A stretch of 64,000 bases of DNA from the NCBI GenBank assembly GCA_009835005.1, contig WTFG01000001.1, positions 124,001-188,000 on the forward strand, read 5' to 3'. This document shows, one piece after another, positions 24,326 through 33,566 of the stretch; within the stretch, counting starts at the first letter, position 1, and the number at the start of each line of letters is the position of its first letter. The position numbers and the translations under genes are program-made. This DNA is from Flavobacteriaceae bacterium Ap0902 (GTDB lineage: Bacteria; Bacteroidota; Bacteroidia; Flavobacteriales; Weeksellaceae). The notes beneath the pieces are model-generated. The model had not been told where the DNA came from, searched no databases, and saw only the letters and a program-made list of their open reading frames with translations.

Positions 24326-27300
24326 TTAGAAATTAACATTAAATCCAAAAGAATAAACCTTTGATAATGGATATTGTCCGTTATCTAAACCAATTCCTCC
24401 TACCTCTGGATCCATACCAGAATAATCTGTAATCGTGAATAAATTCTCTGCAGATACATAGATTCTAGCTTGGTTTAACCATTCAGAAAATTTTGGAAGG
24501 GTATAACCAATTGTTACGTTTTTAAGCCTTACATATGACCCATCTTCTAAATACCAATCTGATGCTTTACCGAAGTTTTGATTATCATCTTTGGTACTAA
24601 TTCTAGGAATATTCGATCCTTTATTTGATGGAGACCATGCATCTAATACTCGGCTATCTAAGTTAAATCCGTTTAATGAAGCATTATAAGTTTCAAATTT
24701 AAATGCATTGAAAACCTCGACTCCTGAAACTCCTTGTACTAAAGCTTTAAAATCAAATCCTTTGTATTCAAATCCTAAATTAACAGCATAAGTAAAGTCT
24801 GGATTATAACTTCCTTTATAGACTTTATCCTTATTATCTATAGTACCATCACCATTCACGTCTTTAAACTTGATATCTCCTGCTTGTGCATCTGGTTGTA
24901 TCAAATTACCATTGCCATCAACATAGTTATTTACCTCTTCTTGTGATTGAAATAATCCCATATGTGGAATCAAAAAGTAACTATTTAAAGCTCTACCGAT
25001 TCCTGTTTGAAATGGGTATAGAACCCCTCTCACGTTGTTGCCATGAGCGATGTAATCAATATCACCGATTGCGTATCCATCAAGGTTGACTAATTCATTG
25101 GTATTGAAATTTAGATTAGCACCAATATTATAGTTGAAGATTCCCGTTTTACCTAAATAATTAGCACTGAATTCATACCCCGAATTCTTAACTTCTCCAC
25201 CATTTACTTTAGAAGCATCCAATCCAATATGATGATCTGGCAATCCATCTAGAATTAAATCTTCTGTAATCTTCTGATAATAGTCAAATGTAAAAGTTAA
25301 ACTTCTTTGAAATAGTTCTGCATCCAATCCGACATCATATGACGTAGTCTTTTCCCATGTAATTTCTGGATTTGATTGTAAAGCGGCATATACTCCTTGA
25401 TAATCATACGTACCTTCTGATCCTAAAACTACGTTTCCTCTACTTAGGGGAACATCATATGGATATGCTGATAAAGGATATACATTACCTAATTTACCCC
25501 AAGACCCTCTAACCTTTAATTCATTGATGAACCCAGAGTTAAAGAAATCTTCTTTAGAAATTCTCCATGCACCAGAAAATGCAGGGAATACCCCTGTTTG
25601 GAAATCATCTTCTGGATTCGCTTTAGAGGTTTCATCTCTTCTAATAGAAGCGGTAAAATAGTATCTTTTATCATAATCGTACATAAGCCTACCAATTACA
25701 GAATTAAATCTTATAACATTATGCGTATTTATAGGTGTATCATATAATTCTCCAGCAGCTGACATAAACTGATTGAAAGGCTCTTCACTACTAAAGTCTC
25801 TCCCTTGTTGATAAGAATAATCATATATCTCTTCTTGTGCAGAGTGAATAGCGGTAATATTAATGCTATTTTTGCCCAAAGTCTTATCGTAACTCAACTG
25901 ATTATCCCATGTCCATCTACTAGATTCAGAGTAAGATTCATGCAGATAATTTTGCGCATCTGTTCTACCAAGTTCTGGAATACGAGGTACAAAACGCTTG
26001 TAATGGTTATTTTCTATATTATATCCGATAGTAGATTTTGCTGTAAGTCCATCTATAATTTCATAAGAAATATAACCTGTACCATTAAAATTCTTAAGAG
26101 GACTTGTTGTTGTAGGTCGCAATAATTGAGCAACAGGATTATAAACCTCTCCATAAGCACCTGCATAATCTACGAGTTCATAAGGTACTGTTCCATGAAA
26201 GTTACCTTGATCATCATATACGGGTGCTGCGGAAGGCATCCACATGGCATTCAATATTGTTCCAGAATACCCACTATTGGTATTCGTTCCTTTAGCATCC
26301 GAATGAGAATAATATAAATTAACTCCTGTTTTCAAGTTATCCGTGATATCAACATCACCTTTTGATCTTACAGCTAATCTTTTAAAATCAGTTCCTAATA
26401 AAATTCCTTCTTTGTTTACATATTCTACAGAGGTAAAATAATTAAGATTATCCGTAGCCCCACTCATATCAGCGCTAACTCTATTCATTACCCCAGTTCT
26501 GAATATTTCATCTAACCAGTTAGTCCTTGTTATTTGACCCCATGGGTTATCACTTGCTAAATGAGCTGGATTAGGTTGTCCACCAGCATTTTGTGCTGCG
26601 AGTATATAAGTATCTGCTTGTTGCTTAGCATTTAATGATGTAGGTAAATTATTTACTTGATTAAATGAAGTACTTACATTCAAATTAATTTGAGCTTTTC
26701 CTAGTTTACCACTTTTAGTATTAATTACTATAACACCACCAGCTGCTTGGGCTCCGTAAATAGAAGCTGCCGCTGCATCTTTCAAAATTGATACATTTTC
26801 TATATCAGTAGGATTAATAGCTGGTCCGCTATAAGGTACACCATCAACTACATATAAAACAGGTTCTGTATTAAAAGTACCCTTTCCTCTAATGGTAATT
26901 TCTGGACTTGCCGTAGGATCTCCTCCTTGACTCAAAATAGTAACACCTGCAATATTACCTTGCAAGAATTCACTTAAGTTGGTTACAGGACGATCAGAAA
27001 TGGTTTCTAAATTTTTAACTTGACCTACGGCTGTTGATAAATCTGCTTGATCTACATTACCATAACCAATAGCCACCACATCATTCAAGCGAAATTGAGT
27101 TGGGTCTAGGGTAATCATCAGATTATCATTTGCAGTATAGCTCATAGAGGTAGAAACACCGTCTATACTCATAATGTTTAAAATACCAGCATCTGCTGTA
27201 AGATGTAAATTAAAATTTCCATCTGCATCTGTCATGGTTGTTTCTTGTGGGTTTTCAACAGAGGTTACTTCTGCATAAGCAACAGGCTCTTGAGAATCAC

Positions 27301-27385
27301 CCAACACTACCTTTCCTTTTACATCTACTTGTGCCAATGCATACACAGCAAATAAAAAAATAGGTAAACATAGTAGTTTCTTCAT
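24326..27385 (-). CDS. SusC/RagA family TonB-linked outer membrane transporter
   Basis: From the ATG at 27385 the protein has 1019 residues: signal peptide ending YALAQ (about 19), carboxypeptidase-regulatory-like domain (about 20-95), the SusC plug with GYGNVDQADLSTAVGQV, ITIRGKGTFNTEPVLYVVDG and DAAAASIYGAQAAGGVIVI, then the 22-strand barrel ending in SFGFNVNF. It pairs with SusD to import nutrients too large for porins. A TAATTTTG -7 box lies at 27423-27430 with no -33 element, which fits dependence on an activator; the large sensor gene just upstream is the obvious candidate. Confidence 0.94.
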   Translation of the reverse strand: MKKLLCLPIFLFAVYALAQVDVKGKVVLGDSQEPVAYAEVTSVENPQETTMTDADGNFNLHLTADAGILNIMSIDGVSTSMSYTANDNLMITLDPTQFRLNDVVAIGYGNVDQADLSTAVGQVKNLETISDRPVTNLSEFLQGNIAGVTILSQGGDPTASPEITIRGKGTFNTEPVLYVVDGVPYSGPAINPTDIENVSILKDAAAASIYGAQAAGGVIVINTKSGKLGKAQINLNVSTSFNQVNNLPTSLNAKQQADTYILAAQNAGGQPNPAHLASDNPWGQITRTNWLDEIFRTGVMNRVSADMSGATDNLNYFTSVEYVNKEGILLGTDFKRLAVRSKGDVDITDNLKTGVNLYYSHSDAKGTNTNSGYSGTILNAMWMPSAAPVYDDQGNFHGTVPYELVDYAGAYGEVYNPVAQLLRPTTTSPLKNFNGTGYISYEIIDGLTAKSTIGYNIENNHYKRFVPRIPELGRTDAQNYLHESYSESSRWTWDNQLSYDKTLGKNSINITAIHSAQEEIYDYSYQQGRDFSSEEPFNQFMSAAGELYDTPINTHNVIRFNSVIGRLMYDYDKRYYFTASIRRDETSKANPEDDFQTGVFPAFSGAWRISKEDFFNSGFINELKVRGSWGKLGNVYPLSAYPYDVPLSRGNVVLGSEGTYDYQGVYAALQSNPEITWEKTTSYDVGLDAELFQRSLTFTFDYYQKITEDLILDGLPDHHIGLDASKVNGGEVKNSGYEFSANYLGKTGIFNYNIGANLNFNTNELVNLDGYAIGDIDYIAHGNNVRGVLYPFQTGIGRALNSYFLIPHMGLFQSQEEVNNYVDGNGNLIQPDAQAGDIKFKDVNGDGTIDNKDKVYKGSYNPDFTYAVNLGFEYKGFDFKALVQGVSGVEVFNAFKFETYNASLNGFNLDSRVLDAWSPSNKGSNIPRISTKDDNQNFGKASDWYLEDGSYVRLKNVTIGYTLPKFSEWLNQARIYVSAENLFTITDYSGMDPEVGGIGLDNGQYPLSKVYSFGFNVNF

Positions 27386-27422
27386 GTGATAATTTTTGAA
27401 TTTGTTTGGTGGCAAATGTGTC

Positions 27423-27430
27423 CAAAATTA
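27423..27430 (-). promoter_or_regulatory. Putative -7 box of the SusC operon
   Basis: TAATTTTG on the - strand, about 38 bp from the susC ATG. No -33 TTG is visible, so activation by an upstream-bound regulator would be expected. The 125 bp up to the sensor gene end (27431-27555) would hold such a site; I cannot define it. Confidence 0.45.
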
Positions 27431-27555
27431 TCTCTTTCCTAGGGGTAATTATATTGCATATAAGGAGTAAAACGCTTTCAAAATGGTATCATATATGGGA
27501 AAATAGAGGTAGTATTCTTTCATTAAAGTTGGCTTAATTTTAAGTTTACTTTAAC

Positions 27556-30500
27556 TTAACCTATACCCTCATCACTTTGAAATTTCTTAGGACTTTTACC
27601 ATAGGTTTTCTTAAATACTTTAGTAAAGTATTTAGGATCTGCAAAACCTAATTCGTAAGCAACTTCTGCAATATTCAAAGAGGTTGTTAATAATAGATTT
27701 TTAGCTCTACTCATTTTTAGATTCAGAATGAATTCTGAAGGGGGAATATCCAATACTTCTTTAAAAATCCGATAACATTTAATCGTAGAGATACCAAGCT
27801 CTTCACATAGTTCTTTCACATTAAATTGGCTATCACTCATTTTATTTTGAATAATGCTCACAGCCTCTTTGATTATCGCTTCATTTTGCGTTTGTGTAGA
27901 TTCTAAAAAATCATGGTCTAATGCCATATATAATTTCTGCTTTTTAAAGTCAATTTTCTGATGATTTAAAAGTTTATCCACCTTCTTTTGCACATAGCTA
28001 TGGGTTGCTGGTAATTGAATCATATCATCGATTCCTAATTCTATGGTTTGATCCTCTTTATCAAAACTAATATCTTCAGAGATATAAACTATCTTGATTT
28101 CTGGATGCTTTTTATTCAATTTAGTGACTAATTTATAAACATTTTCGCCTAAGTTTTTGTTATAAATAAAAACGAGTTCTATGGGCAAGCTTTTAATAGC
28201 AGATAAGACTAAACCCTTGTCTGGCTCTATAATAACATTTGCATCAACCCCCTTAAATAACTGATTTACAATTATATTATCCGTTTTATTAGCCCAAATT
28301 AATAAGGTAGGTTTATTCTTATCTATTTGAGTCTCTAGTTCCAAATGCATCCAATTTAATTTGGCATGCTCCATAGATTCTTCTGATAAAAGAATTGGTT
28401 TATAAGTCATTGTAAAGCTACAATTATCGTGATTTTGGTGAATAGTAGCTTTAATATTCAATAGTGCGGCAATTTTTTTACATGCTTGGTAATAAGGACT
28501 GTAATGTTCTATATAATAAAGATTTTTGCTTAATAATTGATTAGTCCAATTAAGTTTTATACTTAATTCATGTTCACCAATAGTGTACTGTATATCCAAT
28601 ATATTATTGTTAAAGGGATATTTGGTGATATCTGTAAACAAATATTTGAGAAATAATTTGTAATAGAGTAAATCTATAGAAACCCATAGAGGTTGCGTAT
28701 TTTTAACCAAATTAAACTTAATATTAGATACCTCTAGTTTCGCTATAATTTCATTAAATATAGCTTCAGTAGCATTTTCTATTTCAACTGCATAAGGTTG
28801 AAGTTTATGGTTTTTGTCAATTTTACTCAAATAATCAACAGCAATAATTTTATTTAAAAGTTGATTAATCTCACGTTGGATTTTGTCGGCGTTATTAACA
28901 TCAATATTTTTAATAAAATGAAGAATTTTATTCAATGGTTTTTTATACTCATTCACCAAATAAGCATTAAATTTATCCATCTCCATAGATTCTGTTTTCA
29001 ACTGCGCATGTAATTGATGTAAAGCTTCTTTTTGTGCTGTAATCTTAGCATTCTTTTCAATTAATTCTTGATTCTTAACACTAATTTCTTTTTTCTGAAT
29101 TGAAATCTCCTCTACCCTTTCTTTAATCTTATTTTCTAATATACGTTCTCTCTGCAATTGTTTTTTTCTCTTTTGAATAAGGATAATCACCAGGGATGTA
29201 ACCAGCAGTAAAAAGAGCAATAAATAGAAATATAAGGATTGCCAAAATGGTTTTTGAATCAATAAATTATGCTCCACTACATATTCTTGATTTCTCCCAT
29301 TTTTAATTTTAAAGATATAATTGCCTGCTGGTAAATCCTGATACGTAATATCTAATCTTTCATATCCTGTAACATGCCAAATATCATCATAACCTTCTAA
29401 TTTATAATAAATTTGGTTCCCATTAGAATCTCCATAAAAAGTGGGATCTATAGTATATATCACATTATTCTGGTCATAAGGTTTTTCATAATCTGTAATG
29501 GGTTGTTTTTGATCAACATATAACTTAATAATAGGTAAATCCTCTTCTAGATTTATATTATCAGGATTAAAATAATTAAGCCCATTTACACCCCCAAAAT
29601 ACATGATGCCTTTATGATCTATCGTATAGGCACCTTCAGAAAATTCTGCCGCTTGCAAACCCTCTTGTCCAGAATAAATATAAGTAGCATACGTATTGGT
29701 ATCTATCATAGCCAATCCATCTGTGGTACTCACCCATACTTGATGGTCATGACCTATGATTCCATAAATCAAGTGGCTCTTTAATCCATTTGACTCTGTA
29801 ATTTTTTTTACAATTTTATTCTCATTCTTATCATAGATCACTAGACCTCCCAAGGTTCCCATCCATAATCGGTCATTGGCATCATCATACCATAAGCTAT
29901 AGACATTTTTATCTGGAGAATTATTATCTTTTAATATGGATTGTGTCTTATTATTTTTCAAAGCAATCACACCACTATTTTCAGTGGCAATATATAGTGT
30001 GTTATTAACTTCAATTAGATCTCTCACATGGTAGTTATTCAACGTTGATTGTCCAGGGAAAGTTAAAAATCGATTTGTCTTTAAATCTAACAGTGCTACC
30101 CCACCCCAACAAGCTACGTACAACTGTTGATTATCCGTTTCATAGAAACCATAATTACGATTATTAGGAAATAACGCATGATTTTCTGCCTCAAAATAGG
30201 TGATTTTACCATCCTTATACCTGATAAATCCCGCATAAGTGCCTATTAAAATACTCCCATCAGAAGTGGTGGATAATGATCTGATTTTATTCCATGCTGG
30301 ATTTTCATTACCTCTGGGAATAATAAATTTCGAATAAATACGAGCACCTTTCCTTTTATAAAATAAACCTTCATTATAATACCCGAGCCAAATTTGGTCT
30401 TCTGTATCTACAGTAATAGCTCGAATGGTTTCATTGGGCAGATTAGGATTATTTTCTGGATGATGCGTTGTATAGAAAACAGATTCAGAATTTTTATAAA

Positions 30501-31260
30501 CCCTACTTAATCCTCCATCTTTAGTTCCTATCCATATATTTTGAAAAGCATCTTCTTTGATTGCTGTAATCTCATTGGATTCTAAACTAAACTTGTCATA
30601 AGGATCATGGGTATAATGCTGTATATCTTCCTTTTGAAGATCCAAAATATGATCAGACGGAATATAAAATAATCCTTCGCGACGCGTTCCAATCCACAAA
30701 TTACCATAAGAATCCTTTAAATAACTTACCCATTGTACCGTTGGATAATAAGATTGAAATATCGCTTTCCATGGTTGTTTATTCTCGAATAAATTACAAT
30801 TTATGCAAGGTACAAATTGATCCTTTGAGAAAGTATAGTACTTATTCTCGATTTCAACCAGAACACTTTTGTTTTTAGAAAGTCCAATATCATTTATTTT
30901 GCGCTCAAATGAATAATTGGTAAAAGAGCGGTCTGGATTAAAACGACTTATTTGATTTCCCTTGCTATATATCCATAGCCTTTGATCTATATCTTTTACT
31001 ATTTTATAAACAAAGTTATTGGCAATAGAAGTTGAATCATCCTGTATATGTTTATAATTAAAGAACTCATGCCCATCGTAATAATTGAGCCCATCCCAAG
31101 TAGCAATTACCAATCCACCTTGGGTATCTACCCCAATAGAATTGATGCTATTATTGGATAAACCATCTTCTACCGTATAGGTTTTGAACTTTAAATTCTG
31201 TGCCGATACAGCCGTACAAAACAAATAAAATATAGATACAAGAAAAATTTCAAAACGCAT
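27556..31260 (-). CDS. Hybrid two-component-type sensor with AraC domain, phosphorelay residues lost
   Basis: 1234 residues arranged like a Bacteroidota hybrid two-component system: signal peptide, about 14 beta-propeller repeats (LWIGT, IWIGTKDGGL, LWMGTLGGLVIYD) to about residue 560, a Y_Y_Y domain, a membrane helix near 670-690, a coiled coil, a kinase-like region, a receiver-like region and a C-terminal AraC helix-turn-helix (about 1135-1230, NVKELCEELGIS and IAEVAYELGFADPKYFTKVF). The kinase His block, usually SHEFRTPL, reads VNEYKKPL; the N box and glycine boxes are gone; the receiver strand reads IELVFIYNKN with no phospho-acceptor Asp. It probably controls the neighbouring SusC operon by ligand-driven conformational change; that mechanism is inference. 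Confidence 0.85.
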   Translation of the reverse strand: MRFEIFLVSIFYLFCTAVSAQNLKFKTYTVEDGLSNNSINSIGVDTQGGLVIATWDGLNYYDGHEFFNYKHIQDDSTSIANNFVYKIVKDIDQRLWIYSKGNQISRFNPDRSFTNYSFERKINDIGLSKNKSVLVEIENKYYTFSKDQFVPCINCNLFENKQPWKAIFQSYYPTVQWVSYLKDSYGNLWIGTRREGLFYIPSDHILDLQKEDIQHYTHDPYDKFSLESNEITAIKEDAFQNIWIGTKDGGLSRVYKNSESVFYTTHHPENNPNLPNETIRAITVDTEDQIWLGYYNEGLFYKRKGARIYSKFIIPRGNENPAWNKIRSLSTTSDGSILIGTYAGFIRYKDGKITYFEAENHALFPNNRNYGFYETDNQQLYVACWGGVALLDLKTNRFLTFPGQSTLNNYHVRDLIEVNNTLYIATENSGVIALKNNKTQSILKDNNSPDKNVYSLWYDDANDRLWMGTLGGLVIYDKNENKIVKKITESNGLKSHLIYGIIGHDHQVWVSTTDGLAMIDTNTYATYIYSGQEGLQAAEFSEGAYTIDHKGIMYFGGVNGLNYFNPDNINLEEDLPIIKLYVDQKQPITDYEKPYDQNNVIYTIDPTFYGDSNGNQIYYKLEGYDDIWHVTGYERLDITYQDLPAGNYIFKIKNGRNQEYVVEHNLLIQKPFWQSLYFYLLLFLLLVTSLVIILIQKRKKQLQRERILENKIKERVEEISIQKKEISVKNQELIEKNAKITAQKEALHQLHAQLKTESMEMDKFNAYLVNEYKKPLNKILHFIKNIDVNNADKIQREINQLLNKIIAVDYLSKIDKNHKLQPYAVEIENATEAIFNEIIAKLEVSNIKFNLVKNTQPLWVSIDLLYYKLFLKYLFTDITKYPFNNNILDIQYTIGEHELSIKLNWTNQLLSKNLYYIEHYSPYYQACKKIAALLNIKATIHQNHDNCSFTMTYKPILLSEESMEHAKLNWMHLELETQIDKNKPTLLIWANKTDNIIVNQLFKGVDANVIIEPDKGLVLSAIKSLPIELVFIYNKNLGENVYKLVTKLNKKHPEIKIVYISEDISFDKEDQTIELGIDDMIQLPATHSYVQKKVDKLLNHQKIDFKKQKLYMALDHDFLESTQTQNEAIIKEAVSIIQNKMSDSQFNVKELCEELGISTIKCYRIFKEVLDIPPSEFILNLKMSRAKNLLLTTSLNIAEVAYELGFADPKYFTKVFKKTYGKSPKKFQSDEGIG

Positions 31261-31268
31261 AAAAACAT

Positions 31269-31296
31269 CAAAAGATGCAAATTAATGCATCTTTTG
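31269..31296 (-). terminator. Terminator of pgk
   Basis: A perfect 11-bp stem (CAAAAGATGCA, 31269-31279, with 31286-31296) and 6-base loop lies just after pgk and before the sensor gene. The tail on the - strand is TGATGTTTTTATG. Confidence 0.7.
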
Positions 31297-31332
31297 TTCT
31301 AAAAATGTAATTCTATATCAAGTTAACGTTAA

Positions 31333-32526
31333 TTATTCCTCCATCGCAGCTACTCCTGGAAGTTTAATTCCCTCTAAACTTTCTAGCATGGCTCCACCTC
31401 CAGTGGATACGTAACTTACTTTGTCTTCAAAACCAAATTTCTTAACTGCCGCCACAGAATCACCTCCTCCTACCAGAGAGAAAGCACCATTTTTGGTAGC
31501 ATCACCTATAGCATCACCTATAGCCTTGGTACCTGTAGCAAAATTATCAAATTCAAACACCCCTACTGGTCCATTCCACAAGATAGTTTTAGAATTCTTA
31601 ATAACATCAGAAAATTGTTCTATAGATTTTGGTCCAATATCAAGCCCTTGCCATCCTTCTGGAATTTCATTTACACCTACAATCTCTGTTTTAGCACCAT
31701 TATTAAAATCATCTGCAGCAATGACATCAACAGGTAAATGTACTTGTACATTTTGTTCTTCTGCTTGTTTTAATATATCCAACGCTAAATCTAATTTATC
31801 ATCTTCTACAATAGAATCTCCAATTTCACCTCCTTTCGCCTTAATAAAGGTAAATGTCATACCTCCACCTATAATTAAATGATCTACAGCAGGTAGAATA
31901 TTATCTATGATAGTGATTTTAGAAGATACTTTGGCACCTCCTAAAATAGCTGTTACAGGTTTTTCTGAATTATGAAGAACTTTATCTATCGCTTTTAATT
32001 CCTTTTCCATCAACATACCAAAACATTTATGATCCTCATCAAAATATTTGGCAATTACAGCAGTAGATGCATGCTTGCGGTGTGCTGTCCCAAAGGCATC
32101 GTTGATATAGAAATCTCCCAATTTGGCTAATTGTTCTGCAAAATCCTCATCGCCTTCTTCCTCTTCTTCTCTAAAGCGCATATTTTCTAACATCAACACA
32201 CTTCCTGGTTTTAGAGCAGCTACTTTTCTCTGAGCGTCCTCACCTACTACATCATCTGATACTTCTACTACAATGCCTAATTCATCTGATATAGCTTCTG
32301 CAATATGCTTTAAAGACAATTCATCTTTAGCCTCTCCTTTTGGGCGACCCAAATGTGTCATTAATATAACAGAACCTCCGTCTTCCAAAACTTTCATAAT
32401 CGTAGGTTTGGCAGATTTGATACGGGTTTTATCTGTAATGTTTAAATCCTTGTCTTGTGGAACATTGAAATCTACACGGATTAAAACCTTCTTATCTTTA
32501 AAATTAAAATCTTCTATTGTTTTCAT
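31333..32526 (-). CDS. pgk: Phosphoglycerate kinase
   Basis: 397 residues, the usual bacterial length. Pgk moves the phosphate of 1,3-bisphosphoglycerate to ADP in glycolysis. Recognised motifs are [11 protein letters not shown] (about 14-24), THLGRPKGE (about 56-64), [38 protein letters not shown] and the C-terminal GGGDSVAAV and [18 protein letters not shown] box at 32546-32553 lies 20 bp before the ATG. It stands alone, ended by its own hairpin. Confidence 0.97.
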   Translation of the reverse strand: MKTIEDFNFKDKKVLIRVDFNVPQDKDLNITDKTRIKSAKPTIMKVLEDGGSVILMTHLGRPKGEAKDELSLKHIAEAISDELGIVVEVSDDVVGEDAQRKVAALKPGSVLMLENMRFREEEEEGDEDFAEQLAKLGDFYINDAFGTAHRKHASTAVIAKYFDEDHKCFGMLMEKELKAIDKVLHNSEKPVTAILGGAKVSSKITIIDNILPAVDHLIIGGGMTFTFIKAKGGEIGDSIVEDDKLDLALDILKQAEEQNVQVHLPVDVIAADDFNNGAKTEIVGVNEIPEGWQGLDIGPKSIEQFSDVIKNSKTILWNGPVGVFEFDNFATGTKAIGDAIGDATKNGAFSLVGGGDSVAAVKKFGFEDKVSYVSTGGGAMLESLEGIKLPGVAAMEE

Positions 32527-32545
32527 ATGCTGCGTTTGTATTCTA

Positions 32546-32553
32546 CAAATATA
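32546..32553 (-). promoter_or_regulatory. Putative -7 box of pgk
   Basis: TATATTTG on the - strand matches the Bacteroidota consensus and is 20 bp from the ATG. Confidence 0.55.
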
Positions 32554-33051
32554 CGGATTGTATTAGATTAATTTCTTCTAAAAGGATTTCAACTTTCAAC
32601 ACCTCTATTTATTTATATAATTGAAAAAAGAAATTTTAAAAAAAGAAAAATAATGATAATAATGCTTTGTTGATATGTTGATATTTATAGTAGTTTTAAT
32701 TTTATTATAAATATTTCAACAAGTTTTTAAATTTTAAATAATTGATAAATAAATATATAGTAGGTTATTAACAAATTAAAAAACCACTTATTCATAGCTA
32801 ATTGTAAATAACTTTAATTCAAAATATTCCTGATAACTGGTGAATAATTCGTCAACTAAAAACAATAAAAAAATTTGGTTTGAATTGTGTATTTTTGACA
32901 TTGAAAATTTAATTGAGAAAGTCAAGGAGAATATGTAAAAAGTTTTAAACTTTAGTTAAACTTTAATTAACAATTTGGTTACATTATATCTCTATTGATA
33001 GACAAATATTTACGTAAAATTTACATTTAACATTGTTGAAAACTATAAATT
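32554..33051. other. AT-rich divergent intergenic region, about 500 bp
   Basis: No gene, RNA or strong terminator is visible between the divergent pgk and rpiB. The stretch 32640-32725 contains repeated TGTTGA units eight bases apart and an imperfect inverted repeat (TTGATATTTATA facing TATAAATATTTCAA) that resembles the stretch at 51417-51510. Near-matches to DnaA boxes (TTATTCATAG, TTATTAACAA) occur, but none is exact. Confidence 0.4.
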
Positions 33052-33483
33052 ATGATGATAGCTTTAGGATCAGATCATGCAGGATTTGAATTAAAAGAAA
33101 AAATAAAAACTTTATTAACGGACAAAGGTTTTGAGGTTGAAGACTTTGGGACGTTTTCAACAGAGAGTGTTGATTATCCAGATTATGCCCATCCAACCGC
33201 GAGTGCTGTTGAAAATGACAAGGCAGAATTAGGTATTTTATTATGTGGGAGTGGAAATGGTGTGGCGATGGCAGCCAATAAACACCAAGGGATAAGAGCT
33301 GGAATTGCTTGGACCCCAGAGATTGCTAGTTTAACAAAACAACATAATGATGCCAATATATTGGTATTGCCTGCAAGATTCATTAGTGAAAAAGAAGCTT
33401 ATGCTATTGTGAATGCTTATCTAGATGCACATTTTGAAGGAGGTAGACACCAAAGACGAGTAGATAAAATTGCGTGTAGCTAA
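33052..33483 (+). CDS. rpiB: Ribose-5-phosphate isomerase B
   Basis: 143 residues of the RpiB/LacAB family, which interconverts ribose 5-phosphate and ribulose 5-phosphate. Motifs: IALGSDHAGFELKEKI at the N-terminus, the phosphate-binding and catalytic LLCGSGNGVAMAANK (the Cys is the catalytic base), the AWTPEIASLTKQHNDANIL block, and the C-terminal FEGGRHQRRVDKI. Two ATGs are adjacent at the start; either would give a normal N-terminus. It is 83 bp upstream of rnr on the same strand. Confidence 0.95.
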   Translation: MMIALGSDHAGFELKEKIKTLLTDKGFEVEDFGTFSTESVDYPDYAHPTASAVENDKAELGILLCGSGNGVAMAANKHQGIRAGIAWTPEIASLTKQHNDANILVLPARFISEKEAYAIVNAYLDAHFEGGRHQRRVDKIACS

Positions 33484-33566
33484 ACGATAAACGTATTAAA
33501 TGCAACTTTAGAACGAATTTTGCTAGTATCCATTTAGATTCAAAAGATCTATTAAATAATTATTAC

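Noticed and set aside
32554-33051. Possible replication origin in the AT-rich pgk-rpiB gap
   Set aside because: Only near-matches to DnaA boxes are seen, no dnaA or other origin marker is nearby, and base skew cannot be judged from this window.
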